Source of the DNA: Ilumatobacteraceae bacterium
GTDB taxonomy: Bacteria; Actinomycetota; Acidimicrobiia; Acidimicrobiales; Ilumatobacteraceae
Direction: 5' to 3'
Assembly: GCA_016463105.1 (NCBI GenBank)
Contig: JAEMRY010000009.1
Span: 1 to 28,344 of the forward strand
DNA length: 28,344 nucleotides
A program made the translations under genes and the position numbers. This document shows positions 15,767 to 23,000 of the stretch, one piece after another. Within the stretch, counting starts at the first letter, position 1, and every line of letters starts with the position of its first letter. The notes below the pieces were generated by a model that saw nothing but the letters and a program-made list of their open reading frames with translations, ran no database searches and was not told where the DNA came from.

Positions 15767-17098
15767 ATGTTAATTCAAGGTCGTCAAAGTATCAGCCACT
15801 TTTGGTTGAAGGTGTTTTTGACGTTGCTTTGTTCTTGCGTTGCAGGAATCGGTTTCGTCTCTGGCTCAGCGAAAGCAGCCGAAGATGGCGAATTTTCTAT
15901 TATTGCAAGTGTTCAAAACCAAACCCTTGTCAGTGGCTCAACAAGTCGAGCACCATTGGAGGGAGTGGCCATAAAAGTGACGAAGGTCGATGGCACCCTA
16001 ATTGGTGAGGCTATAACGGGCGCAGATGGTTTGGGCAAAGTCCCGGTTCCGAGTCGAGATGATTATGTAATTGAAATTGACATTTCGACTTTGCCCGACG
16101 GATTGGTGTTGATAGACGCAACAAAACAAAAAGTGTTCATCAACCAAGACTTATTCACCACAAATAACAAAAGAGTCACGTTTTTTACTGGTCAGGGGGC
16201 TGAGGCTGGTGCATCGACAATCGAGCGAATTTTGCAACGCCTTTCAGACGGTATTCGACTTGGATTAATTATTGCGATGTGCGCAGTTGGACTTTCGTTG
16301 GTTTTTGGCACCACAGGCTTAACTAATTTTGCGCATGGTGAAATGGTCACATTTGGTGGGATGATCGCATTTTTTCTCAATGTGACTCTCGAGATTCCAA
16401 TTTTGATATCTGGTCCCGTAGTGATCGTCTTAGGTGGCTTGTTCGGCTTGGCGTTTAATTGGGCTATATTCGCCAGACTTAATAAACGTGGAATTGGGTT
16501 AATTTCGCAACTAGTTGTAACCGTCGGTCTTTCAATTATGTTACGCAACATTTATTTGTTCAAATTTGGTGGTCGAACAAAACAACTTTCGAGTTACTCA
16601 AAGCAAGTCAACCTTGAATTAGGACCGATTGGTATTACTCCCAGGGATCTAACGACGGCGATTCTCGGAATTATAATTTTAGTCAGCATCGCATTATTTC
16701 TTCAGCGCTCACGACTTGGCAAGGCGATACGAGCAGTAAGCGACAATGTTCAGTTGGCGTCGGCAACCGGAATCGACACCCGAAAAGTCATCAAGATCGT
16801 TTGGTTTGCAGGTGGAGCATTGGCAGCGACAGGTGGAATTTTTAGGGGGCTCGACGAGCAAGTTAGTTTCTCGATGGGTTCTGATTTAATATTTTTGATG
16901 TTTGCCGCAATCACGCTTGGCGGTCTTGGTTCGGCTTTTGGCGCTCTAATTGGTGGTATTTTCATTGGAATCTTTGTCGAGATGTCTTCTCTCTACTTCC
17001 CGAGCGAATTGAAGGCGGCGCCAGCATTATTTATTCTGATTGTTGTCTTAATTGTTCGTCCGCAAGGCATTCTCGGCAAGAGTCAGAGGGTTGGTTGA
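15767..17098 (+). CDS. livH: Branched-chain amino acid ABC permease LivH with N-terminal extracytoplasmic domain
   Basis: A 443-residue inner-membrane permease of the Liv importer. Residues about 150-443 are a standard LivH core with GLSLVFGTTGLTNFAHGEM, the block AVSDNVQLASATGID that contacts the ATPases, and AAITLGGLGSAFGALIGG. Ahead of it are about 150 extra residues: a signal peptide (KVFLTLLCSCVAGIGFVSG, likely cut after SAKA) and a beta-rich segment. The segment includes APLEGVAIKVTKVDGTLIG, GADGLGKVPVP and DYVIEIDISTLPDG, resembling a carboxypeptidase-regulatory or Cna-B-like sandwich. Ordinary LivH proteins are about 290-310 residues. The ATG is 9 bases after ctaA. It is first of four tightly packed genes. 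Confidence 0.9.
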   Translation: MLIQGRQSISHFWLKVFLTLLCSCVAGIGFVSGSAKAAEDGEFSIIASVQNQTLVSGSTSRAPLEGVAIKVTKVDGTLIGEAITGADGLGKVPVPSRDDYVIEIDISTLPDGLVLIDATKQKVFINQDLFTTNNKRVTFFTGQGAEAGASTIERILQRLSDGIRLGLIIAMCAVGLSLVFGTTGLTNFAHGEMVTFGGMIAFFLNVTLEIPILISGPVVIVLGGLFGLAFNWAIFARLNKRGIGLISQLVVTVGLSIMLRNIYLFKFGGRTKQLSSYSKQVNLELGPIGITPRDLTTAILGIIILVSIALFLQRSRLGKAIRAVSDNVQLASATGIDTRKVIKIVWFAGGALAATGGIFRGLDEQVSFSMGSDLIFLMFAAITLGGLGSAFGALIGGIFIGIFVEMSSLYFPSELKAAPALFILIVVLIVRPQGILGKSQRVG

Positions 17099-17099
17099 T

Positions 17100-18104
17100 A
17101 TGGATTGGAATCAGATCATTCAAAATACAATCCGCGCGTGTGTTGGCGTCGACGCAATTTATTTCGCAGTGGCGGCATTGGGACTGAATATTCAGTTTGG
17201 TTACACCGGTTTGGTCAATTTTGGACAAGCCGCATTCATGGCGTGCGGTTCTTATGGTTTGGGTATGACTGCACAATATTTCGGCATTGGTCTTTGGTGG
17301 GGCATACCGATTGGTATTTTATTTGTGATTATTCTTGCGCTGATTGTCGGTGTTCCAACCCTTCGCTTGCGCGCCGACTATTTGGCTATCGTCACAATCG
17401 CCACGGCCGAAATTGTGCGTCTTTTTGTGAGATCAGTCAAGTTGCGTAATATTTTTGGCGGCACAGAAGGAATCAGCAACTTCAGTCGCGAATATCGTGA
17501 GCTAAATCCATTTGAGCCAGGGAAGACATACGGCTTCGCGCCGTTTCAATTCAGTGGTTATACCTTGATCACAGTTTTGGTTGGCTGGACCCTCGTTGCC
17601 ATATTTTCATTCTTGGTTTGGCAATTGATGCGCAGCCCTTGGGGTCGTGTTATCAAAGGTATCCGTGAAGATGAAGATGCAGTTCGAAGCCTTGGCAAGA
17701 ATGTTTATGCATACAAAATGCAATCACTGGTTATCGGTGGAATCATCGGCATGTTCGCCGGCATGATCTTGGCGCTCGATCGGGGTTCAGTGCAACCTGA
17801 TAATTACAGTCGCGATGTAACTTTTTATATTTTGACAGCACTGGTGCTTGGTGGTCTTGCGAAAGTCGCAGGTTCGGTTGTTGGCGCGATGTTGTTCTGG
17901 GTGATCTTCGTGTTTTCTGACAACGTCTTGCGCGAATTAACTCGAAATGGTCCATTACGTTTTGGTGATTTCACCGTTATTCAAAGTACGCAAGTTGGTG
18001 CTGTGAACTACATGTTCGTTGGACTTGGGCTAATGCTCTTAATGACGTATCGACCACAAGGATTGTTTGGCAACAGGACTGAGATGGCTCTCGATGGTCG
18101 CTGA
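17100..18104 (+). CDS. livM: Branched-chain amino acid ABC permease LivM
   Basis: Second permease of the importer, 334 residues. It has the family blocks GLNIQFGYTGLVNFGQAAFMA, PTLRLRADYLAIVTIATAEI (with GGTEGI after it), and SPWGRVIKGIREDEDAVRSLGKNVYAYK, the ATPase-coupling loop. It ends TYRPQGLFGNR, as LivM proteins commonly do. The ATG at 17100 is one base after the livH stop and has AGAGGG 9 bases upstream. An in-frame start at 17052 inside livH is rejected because it lacks that signal. The 3' end overlaps livG by 11 bp. Confidence 0.94.
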   Translation: MDWNQIIQNTIRACVGVDAIYFAVAALGLNIQFGYTGLVNFGQAAFMACGSYGLGMTAQYFGIGLWWGIPIGILFVIILALIVGVPTLRLRADYLAIVTIATAEIVRLFVRSVKLRNIFGGTEGISNFSREYRELNPFEPGKTYGFAPFQFSGYTLITVLVGWTLVAIFSFLVWQLMRSPWGRVIKGIREDEDAVRSLGKNVYAYKMQSLVIGGIIGMFAGMILALDRGSVQPDNYSRDVTFYILTALVLGGLAKVAGSVVGAMLFWVIFVFSDNVLRELTRNGPLRFGDFTVIQSTQVGAVNYMFVGLGLMLLMTYRPQGLFGNRTEMALDGR

Positions 18105-18969
18105 TCGCATCTACGGTGATCTTGCCACGAAGGCGCGCAATGCGTTGAGCGGCGTTGAATCTATCGCTGGTGTCAAAAAGCCCGACGCAATTCTGACCGC
18201 CGATGGTATCCGCCGACACTTCGGTGGCATCGTTGCAGTTGATGTCAAACACATCGAAGTTCAACGAGGTTCGATTACTGCTTTGATCGGGCCAAACGGT
18301 GCCGGCAAAACAACGCTGTTCAACCTGTTGTCTGGCTTTGACACACCCGATGTAGGCGAGTGGAGATTTGACGGACACAACATGAGTCGTGTTGTTGCAC
18401 ACAAGACGGCGAGCATGGGTATGGTGCGAACATTTCAGTTGACAAAAAGTCTGACGAAAATGTCGGTCATAGAAAATATGAAACTTGGTGCGACTCATCA
18501 AACTGGAGAAAAATGGTGGAATGGTTTGTTTCCGTTTCTTTGGAAGACACAAGAAGCAAGAATTGAGGCTCGCGCCGACGCATTACTAAAACGTTTCAAA
18601 ATGGATCACATGCGCAGCGAATATGCGGGCACTCTTTCGGGTGGACAACGCAAACTTTTAGAAATGGCCCGTGCACTCATGACTGAGCCGAAACTTGTGA
18701 TGCTTGATGAGCCAATGGCGGGTGTGAACCCGGCTTTGAAGCAAAGTCTTAACGAGCACATCAGGGGATTGCGCGACGACGGAATGACGGTCTTATTTGT
18801 CGAACACGACATGGACATGGTCAATGACGTCGCAGATTGGGTGATCGTTATGGCTGAAGGCATGTTGATCGCCGAAGGTACACCAGAGCAGATTGGTTCT
18901 AATCCAAGAGTTATTGAGGCGTATCTCGGGACCAATCAAGGCAAGTCTTTATTGGATAGGCAAGCATGA
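18094..18969 (+). CDS. livG: Branched-chain amino acid ABC transporter ATP-binding protein LivG
   Basis: Cytoplasmic ATPase of the importer, 291 residues. Walker A is GPNGAGKTT, signature LSGGQRKLLEMARAL, Walker B LVMLDEPMAGVNP, and H-loop FVEHDMDMV. The N terminus has about 40 residues before the ATPase fold, longer than typical LivG. ATG 18094 is chosen inside the end of livM; the TTG at 18067 would add nine more residues and has no better signal. It overlaps livF by ATGA. It should form the ATPase heterodimer with LivF. Confidence 0.93.
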   Translation: MVADRIYGDLATKARNALSGVESIAGVKKPDAILTADGIRRHFGGIVAVDVKHIEVQRGSITALIGPNGAGKTTLFNLLSGFDTPDVGEWRFDGHNMSRVVAHKTASMGMVRTFQLTKSLTKMSVIENMKLGATHQTGEKWWNGLFPFLWKTQEARIEARADALLKRFKMDHMRSEYAGTLSGGQRKLLEMARALMTEPKLVMLDEPMAGVNPALKQSLNEHIRGLRDDGMTVLFVEHDMDMVNDVADWVIVMAEGMLIAEGTPEQIGSNPRVIEAYLGTNQGKSLLDRQA

Positions 18970-19712
18970 GTAACTTAAATTCAAGCAATGTTCTTGATGT
19001 GCAGGAAATGGTTGCCGGTTACATACCCGAGGTCAACATCTTGAACGGTTGCAACATCACGGTCTCGTCGGGAGAATTCGTCGGGATCATCGGTCCGAAT
19101 GGTGCCGGAAAGTCGACAGTGTTAAAGGCGATTCTGGGCGAGTGTTCTATGCGTTCAGGAACTGTGATGCTTGGCGAGAAAAATATCACCGGCCACCGAG
19201 CACATGAACTTGTCGAGCTTGGTGTTGGCTATGTTCCGCAAAATAGAAATGTATTTCCAAGTTTGACCGTCACTGAAAATCTCGAAATGGGTTGTTTTTT
19301 GAAGCCAACCATGTTTGAAAGTCGCTTTGAATACGTAGCAACTTTATTTCCTAGGTTGCGTGAGCGAGCCACAGTCAAGGCAGGCTCACTTTCAGGTGGT
19401 GAACGACAAATGGTGGCTATGGGTCGTGCACTGATGATGGAGCCAAAACTGTTGTTGTTAGATGAGCCATCTGCGGGACTGTCACCAGTTTTGCAAGATG
19501 AGGTTTTTATTCAGTGCAAGAAGATCAACGCTGAGGGCATTGCGATTTTGATGGTTGAGCAAAATGCCAGGCGCTGCCTGCAAGTTGCGGATCGCGCCTA
19601 TGTTCTAGATCAAGGCAAGAATGCCTACACAGGCACTGGTCGAGAACTACTTTCTGATCCAAACGTGATCAAGTTGTATCTCGGTACTCTGGCCCGCTCA
19701 ACAGGCGGTTGA
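18966..19712 (+). CDS. livF: Branched-chain amino acid ABC transporter ATP-binding protein LivF
   Basis: Second ATPase of the importer, 248 residues, normal for LivF. Walker A is GPNGAGKSTVLKAI, signature LSGGERQMVAMGRAL, and Walker B LLLLDEPSAGLSP. Family blocks VGYVPQNRNVFPSLTVTENL and MVEQNARRCLQVADRAYVL are present. The start overlaps the livG stop as ATGA, so translation is coupled. It is the last gene of the operon; a strong hairpin follows 29 bases after the stop. Confidence 0.95.
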   Translation: MSNLNSSNVLDVQEMVAGYIPEVNILNGCNITVSSGEFVGIIGPNGAGKSTVLKAILGECSMRSGTVMLGEKNITGHRAHELVELGVGYVPQNRNVFPSLTVTENLEMGCFLKPTMFESRFEYVATLFPRLRERATVKAGSLSGGERQMVAMGRALMMEPKLLLLDEPSAGLSPVLQDEVFIQCKKINAEGIAILMVEQNARRCLQVADRAYVLDQGKNAYTGTGRELLSDPNVIKLYLGTLARSTGG

Positions 19713-19741
19713 TCAAAGTTTTAAATATTTAGGCAAATGAA

Positions 19742-19769
19742 AAGGCCCCGGGCTTTCGCCCGGGGCCTT
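19742..19769. terminator. Bidirectional rho-independent terminator
   Basis: A perfect 12-bp inverted repeat, AAGGCCCCGGGC and GCCCGGGGCCTT, around a TTTC loop. On the minus strand the stem runs into TTTTCATTT, a good terminator tail for the binding-protein gene. On the plus strand it ends livF transcription, with a weaker T content downstream. Confidence 0.88.
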
Positions 19770-19796
19770 AACTTAATAGTTATTGCGGATTATTGA

Positions 19797-21161
19797 TTAC
19801 TTACCAGCGTCAAAGTTCTCGCCGAGTGCGTTACCAATGTTTCCGTCAACGCCGTAGACCTTCTTCGCTTTTGGTCCAACGCCGTTCTCCACCATTGTGC
19901 GGAGAATGCGTGAGCCTTCGTCGAATGTGATCAAGACGATTGCGTCTGGGTTAGCAGCCACAACTTCGCCTACTTCAGCATCAAATGTTGTTGCCTTCGG
20001 ATCGTAGATCTTCTTGCCCTTAACTTCGATACCCGCTGCTGTGAGAACCTCTTCTACAACGTTGGCAAGGCCGGTGCCATAAGCATCGTCAAGCGCCAAG
20101 ATGTAAACCGATTGGTTGCCGTCAGCGACGATAACTTCTGCAAGAACTGCACCCTGGAGGTCGTCCGGTGGTGCGTTGCGGAAGAAGAAACCGTTGTCAG
20201 CGTATGAAGTCAACTTTGGCGATGTGTTCGCTGGGCTGAACTGAATAACACCGGCTGCGGTGATCTTGTCGATAACTGTGAGCGATACACCAGATGATGC
20301 TGCACCGATAATGGCGTCAACACCTTCTTTGAGCAAACGATCTACAGTCACGCTGGCTGTGTCAGTTGAAGTGTCTCCGGAATCTCCCGAGCTGTATTCA
20401 ACATTCTTACCAAGGATGCCGCCGTTCTGGTTAAGAACTTCGATTGCATATTCAAGTCCGGCGATCATTGGCGCACCAAGGAATGCAAGGTTGCCAGTTT
20501 CTGGAAGAAGTCCACCAATTTTAAGGACGCCGTCGCCCTTGCGGGAAACACGTGTCTCTGAAAGTGGAAGAACTGCTGATGCTGGAGCGTTTGCAAGTTG
20601 GTATGTTGTCAACGAATCATCAAGACGGTTGCCTGCACCAAATTGAAGGATGCCGTACGAAGCCTCGAGAGGCTCGCCGTTTCCGTTCAAGGTGTTTGGT
20701 CCTGAGAAGCCGTCGAAGTCAACGTCACCCTTTGCTTTGACTGTTGCGATGCAATCAGCCCAAGTTGCTGGTGAGCACTTCGCGCCATCTTTTGAAACAG
20801 CAACAATTTGGTCAGCGAGTGCGCTGCCGTCTGTGCCTGCTGCTTCTGCTGCAAGTGCGATCAACAAAACTGCGTCGAATGACTCAGCTGTGTAGTTGAA
20901 GTCAACAAGTGCTTCGTTGCCTTTTCCTGTCCAAAATGCGTTAACTGCATCTTTGAACTCTGAAGTGAGCTCCACAAGTGGAGTTGTTCCCTTCATGCCT
21001 GCCAACTCGCTGCCAGCCTCTTCAACAACAGGTGCTGCTGTCTCGACTGGTGCAGTTGTCTCTTCTGTAACTTCTGCTGCATCGGAGCCGCCGCAAGCCG
21101 CAGCCAAAAGGCTGAGACCGACAACAAGCGCGCTGAAGCGTTTCGCTGTAATTTTTTTCAT
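19797..21161 (-). CDS. livK: LivK-type substrate-binding lipoprotein, apparently circularly permuted
   Basis: Extracellular binding lipoprotein (454 residues) for the convergent livHMGF importer. Signal peptide and lipobox (LLAAAC, Cys about 22) are followed by an acidic Thr-rich linker. Residues about 51-187 (LAGMKGTTPLVELT, NYTAESFDAVLLIALAAEAAG, DFDGFSGPNTLNGNGEP, ASYGILQFG) are what normally forms the C-terminal part of LivK. Residues about 211-453 (LKIGGLLPETGNLAFLGAP, NQNGGILGKNVEYSSGDSGD, ASSGVSLTVIDKI, ILALDDAYGTGL, ITFDEGSRIL) are what is normally N-terminal. The chain stops at YGVDGNIGNALGENFDAGK, exactly where LAGMKGTTP should continue. The whole fold therefore seems present, with its order rotated. 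GGGGGAG precedes the ATG by 8 bases. The ligand is uncertain. Confidence 0.9.
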   Translation of the reverse strand: MKKITAKRFSALVVGLSLLAAACGGSDAAEVTEETTAPVETAAPVVEEAGSELAGMKGTTPLVELTSEFKDAVNAFWTGKGNEALVDFNYTAESFDAVLLIALAAEAAGTDGSALADQIVAVSKDGAKCSPATWADCIATVKAKGDVDFDGFSGPNTLNGNGEPLEASYGILQFGAGNRLDDSLTTYQLANAPASAVLPLSETRVSRKGDGVLKIGGLLPETGNLAFLGAPMIAGLEYAIEVLNQNGGILGKNVEYSSGDSGDTSTDTASVTVDRLLKEGVDAIIGAASSGVSLTVIDKITAAGVIQFSPANTSPKLTSYADNGFFFRNAPPDDLQGAVLAEVIVADGNQSVYILALDDAYGTGLANVVEEVLTAAGIEVKGKKIYDPKATTFDAEVGEVVAANPDAIVLITFDEGSRILRTMVENGVGPKAKKVYGVDGNIGNALGENFDAGK

Positions 21162-21169
21162 TTATTTTT

Positions 21170-21176
21170 CTCCCCC
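21170..21176 (-). promoter_or_regulatory. Shine-Dalgarno of livK
   Basis: GGGGGAG on the minus strand, 8 bases before ATG 21161. It is among the strongest ribosome-binding sites in the window, in keeping with high expression of a binding protein. Confidence 0.7.
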
Positions 21177-21221
21177 TAGGAGTAGGGCAGCATGTTGCCA
21201 CCCATGGGTTTGGAACGGTCA

Positions 21222-21250
21222 AGGGTATTGACTACAGCTGGATTTGGCAA
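21222..21250 (-). promoter_or_regulatory. Putative sigma-70-type promoter of livK
   Basis: On the minus strand TTGCCA (21250-21245) and TACCCT (21227-21222) are separated by exactly 17 bases. The implied leader is about 55 bases and carries the strong Shine-Dalgarno. Pattern match only. Confidence 0.5.
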
Positions 21251-21270
21251 CTAGGGGCACTAGCCATCGA

Positions 21271-22221
21271 TTAGTGGGTTGCTGTTGATGCCTTTGTCAA
21301 ACGGTCTCTGATTGCGACGCCTAACCCATAGTTTGGTGGCATTACAGCCACGACGACATCGATGTTGAGCGAATCAGCACGCCGCAAACTGGCGTATAAC
21401 TCTTGAGCGTAAAAGATTACGTCGCTCGAATAATCTAATACGCGCGCTGTTAGGCCATTTTCAATCAACGAATTCAAAATCGTCTGCGCTTGATCTGAAG
21501 TTTCGGCAAGTTCGACACGACATTTTGGAGCATAATGCTTTTCTAGCATTCCAGAGGCTCGTGATTCGCCCGTCGATAGATCAATATCAATTTCACAAAT
21601 TGACTTAATTTGTTCTGTAGTCACGGCCCCATATCGCAAAATTTGTGGAGTCGAAAGTGTGCAATCCAAAATTGTAGATTCGACGCCGACACTACAGACA
21701 CCACCATCTAGTACGAGTGAAACATCTGAGCCGAGATCGTCGACAACATGTTGCGCAGTTGTGGGGCTGACTTTGCCGAAACGATTTGCTGATGGTGCTA
21801 CCAGTCCGTCGTTGAGACTATTTAATAATTTTAAAGCAACTCGATGATTAGGAACTCGCACTGCAACTGTTTCACGAAAGCCAGTGATCTCATCACAAAC
21901 ATTCTTAGAGCGTTGCAAAATGACTGTTAGTGGGCCAGGCCAAATCGCGTTGCAAAGAGTCCGGGCATAATCTGGAACATTGACAGTCCATTTATCTAAG
22001 TCTGCATAACTGGCAAGATGCAAAATTAATGGGTGGTTAGTAGGTCGTTCTTTAACTTTAAATATTTTTGCTATTGCGAGGCGACTTGATGCCAATGCGG
22101 CAAGTCCATAGACAGTTTCAGTTGGTAGACCAATAAGCAGATTGTCGCGAAGATTTTGAATTGCGAGATTGATACCCGATTCTGCATCGCCGTCCAAAAT
22201 CTGTGTGGATTGGTTAGTCAT
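21271..22221 (-). CDS. L-threonylcarbamoyladenylate synthase (Sua5/YwlC/YrdC family)
   Basis: Cytoplasmic enzyme (316 residues) that makes threonylcarbamoyl-AMP from threonine, bicarbonate and ATP for the t6A37 modification of ANN-decoding tRNAs. The YrdC domain shows GLPTETVYGLAA, KVKERPTNHPL (the conserved KxRP), IWPGPLTVIL, VAVRVPNH, APSANRFGKVSPT and VESTILDC. SGMLEKHYAPKC marks the link to the C-terminal Sua5 domain, making this the long Sua5 form rather than the short TsaC form. ATG 22221 is 18 bases beyond the stop of the upstream hydrolase gene, with no Shine-Dalgarno but a short tandem repeat over the start. Confidence 0.93.
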   Translation of the reverse strand: MTNQSTQILDGDAESGINLAIQNLRDNLLIGLPTETVYGLAALASSRLAIAKIFKVKERPTNHPLILHLASYADLDKWTVNVPDYARTLCNAIWPGPLTVILQRSKNVCDEITGFRETVAVRVPNHRVALKLLNSLNDGLVAPSANRFGKVSPTTAQHVVDDLGSDVSLVLDGGVCSVGVESTILDCTLSTPQILRYGAVTTEQIKSICEIDIDLSTGESRASGMLEKHYAPKCRVELAETSDQAQTILNSLIENGLTARVLDYSSDVIFYAQELYASLRRADSLNIDVVVAVMPPNYGLGVAIRDRLTKASTATH

Positions 22222-22236
22222 GCTGGTTAGTCATGT
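22211..22236. repeat. 13-bp tandem direct repeat at the sua5 start
   Basis: TGGTTAGTCATGC followed directly by TGGTTAGTCATGT: two adjacent copies, 12 of 13 bases identical. One covers the sua5 start codon and the other the short gap upstream. The second ATG (22234 on the minus strand) is out of frame and meets a stop within seven codons. Confidence 0.75.
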
Positions 22237-22239
22237 TGC

Positions 22240-22935
22240 TCAGTCTTTGAAAAAGTCGAGCATCGCGTCAATTAACGAAAAATTTTCAGTTGACGCAAAA
22301 TGATCGCAATTTTTTAACAACTTAAATTTAGAATTTTGAAATGCGGTCGCGAGTTCATCGGCAGGCAAAACGAAATCGCGATCACCAACAATTAAATAAA
22401 CTTCTGCGGTGATCGCCAGCGCGTTATCTCTGGTGAAAGTTGCGCCTCGGGGTCTTTGCAACATCGCACGCAATGCATCTGGGTCATTGCCACTCTGGCG
22501 GGCGTAGTTGCCAAACTGTCTGGCGAGCGTATTGCCAACTTCGGCAGTGCCGTCGATCCCCGAAATAATTACTTCCGAATCATCTGGGTTATGTGGCTCA
22601 AAAATATTGTCACCAATACCAACCAACATTAATTTACGAAACATGTGTGGATTCATCGTTGCGGCATGTAGCAAAGCAATCGCACCAAGAGAGAAACCCA
22701 CGGCATCAACTACTTGATGAGTCGCAGCGTTGCGAATTGGCAAAGACAGATCTGAATAAGCAGCGGGATCGTGTGGTTTTTCGGCCAATCCGTGTCCGAG
22801 CAAATCAATGCCGACTACTGTGCGACCTGATTCTTTGAGCAGAGATTCAATCCCAGGTTCCTGCCAAGTTCGCTTGAAAGATCCAGCCCAACCATGAATC
22901 ATCAACACTGGGGGTGACGCTGAATTAATATCCAT
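22240..22935 (-). CDS. Alpha/beta fold hydrolase
   Basis: A 231-residue cytoplasmic hydrolase. The oxyanion region is MIHGWAGSFKRTW, the nucleophile elbow GFSLG (serine at about 82 from the chosen start), the acid probably the second Asp of GDRDFVLP, and the base His in NCDHFAST. The triad is complete. IDLLGHGLAEKP is the usual strand-4 motif (DxxGHGxS-like). The substrate is not inferable. ATG 22947 would add four residues; ATG 22935 is preferred because TATGCT lies 7 bases upstream of it, while nothing resembling a ribosome site precedes 22947. It probably reads into sua5 (18-base gap). Confidence 0.82.
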   Translation of the reverse strand: MDINSASPPVLMIHGWAGSFKRTWQEPGIESLLKESGRTVVGIDLLGHGLAEKPHDPAAYSDLSLPIRNAATHQVVDAVGFSLGAIALLHAATMNPHMFRKLMLVGIGDNIFEPHNPDDSEVIISGIDGTAEVGNTLARQFGNYARQSGNDPDALRAMLQRPRGATFTRDNALAITAEVYLIVGDRDFVLPADELATAFQNSKFKLLKNCDHFASTENFSLIDAMLDFFKD

Positions 22936-22941
22936 AGTCAG

Positions 22942-22948
22942 TAGCATA
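22942..22948. promoter_or_regulatory. Overlapping divergent -10 elements, hydrolase/guaB1
   Basis: TAGCATA reads TAGCAT on the plus strand (22942-22947) and TATGCT on the minus strand (22948-22943). The minus element is 7 bases before ATG 22935. The plus element would start transcription near 22954, ahead of guaB1. Both fit TAnnnT. Pattern only. Confidence 0.4.
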
Positions 22949-22961
22949 AGGAGGCTTCAAA

Positions 22962-23000
22962 ATGAGCCCAACTCGAGGGGATCACCGATGCGTTTTCTGA
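22962..23000 (+). CDS. Possible short leader ORF overlapping the guaB1 start
   Basis: A 12-codon frame, MSPTRGDHRCVF then TGA, begins 7 bases after a perfect AAGGAGG (22948-22954). It ends 13 bases inside guaB1 in another frame. If translated it could couple to or modulate guaB1 initiation. Against it: the proposed -10 at 22942-22947 would put transcription start at the edge of AAGGAGG, leaving that site outside the mRNA unless a further-upstream promoter is used. Confidence 0.25.
   Translation: MSPTRGDHRCVF

Noticed and set aside
17052..17099. Upstream start for livM inside livH
   Set aside because: ATG 17100 follows AGAGGG at good spacing and directly abuts the livH stop; the 16 extra residues have no family match.
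19797..21161. livK as a truncated or frameshifted gene that lost its C-terminal part
   Set aside because: The missing C-terminal blocks are present in frame at the N terminus after the signal peptide, and the total length (454 residues) is normal for the family.
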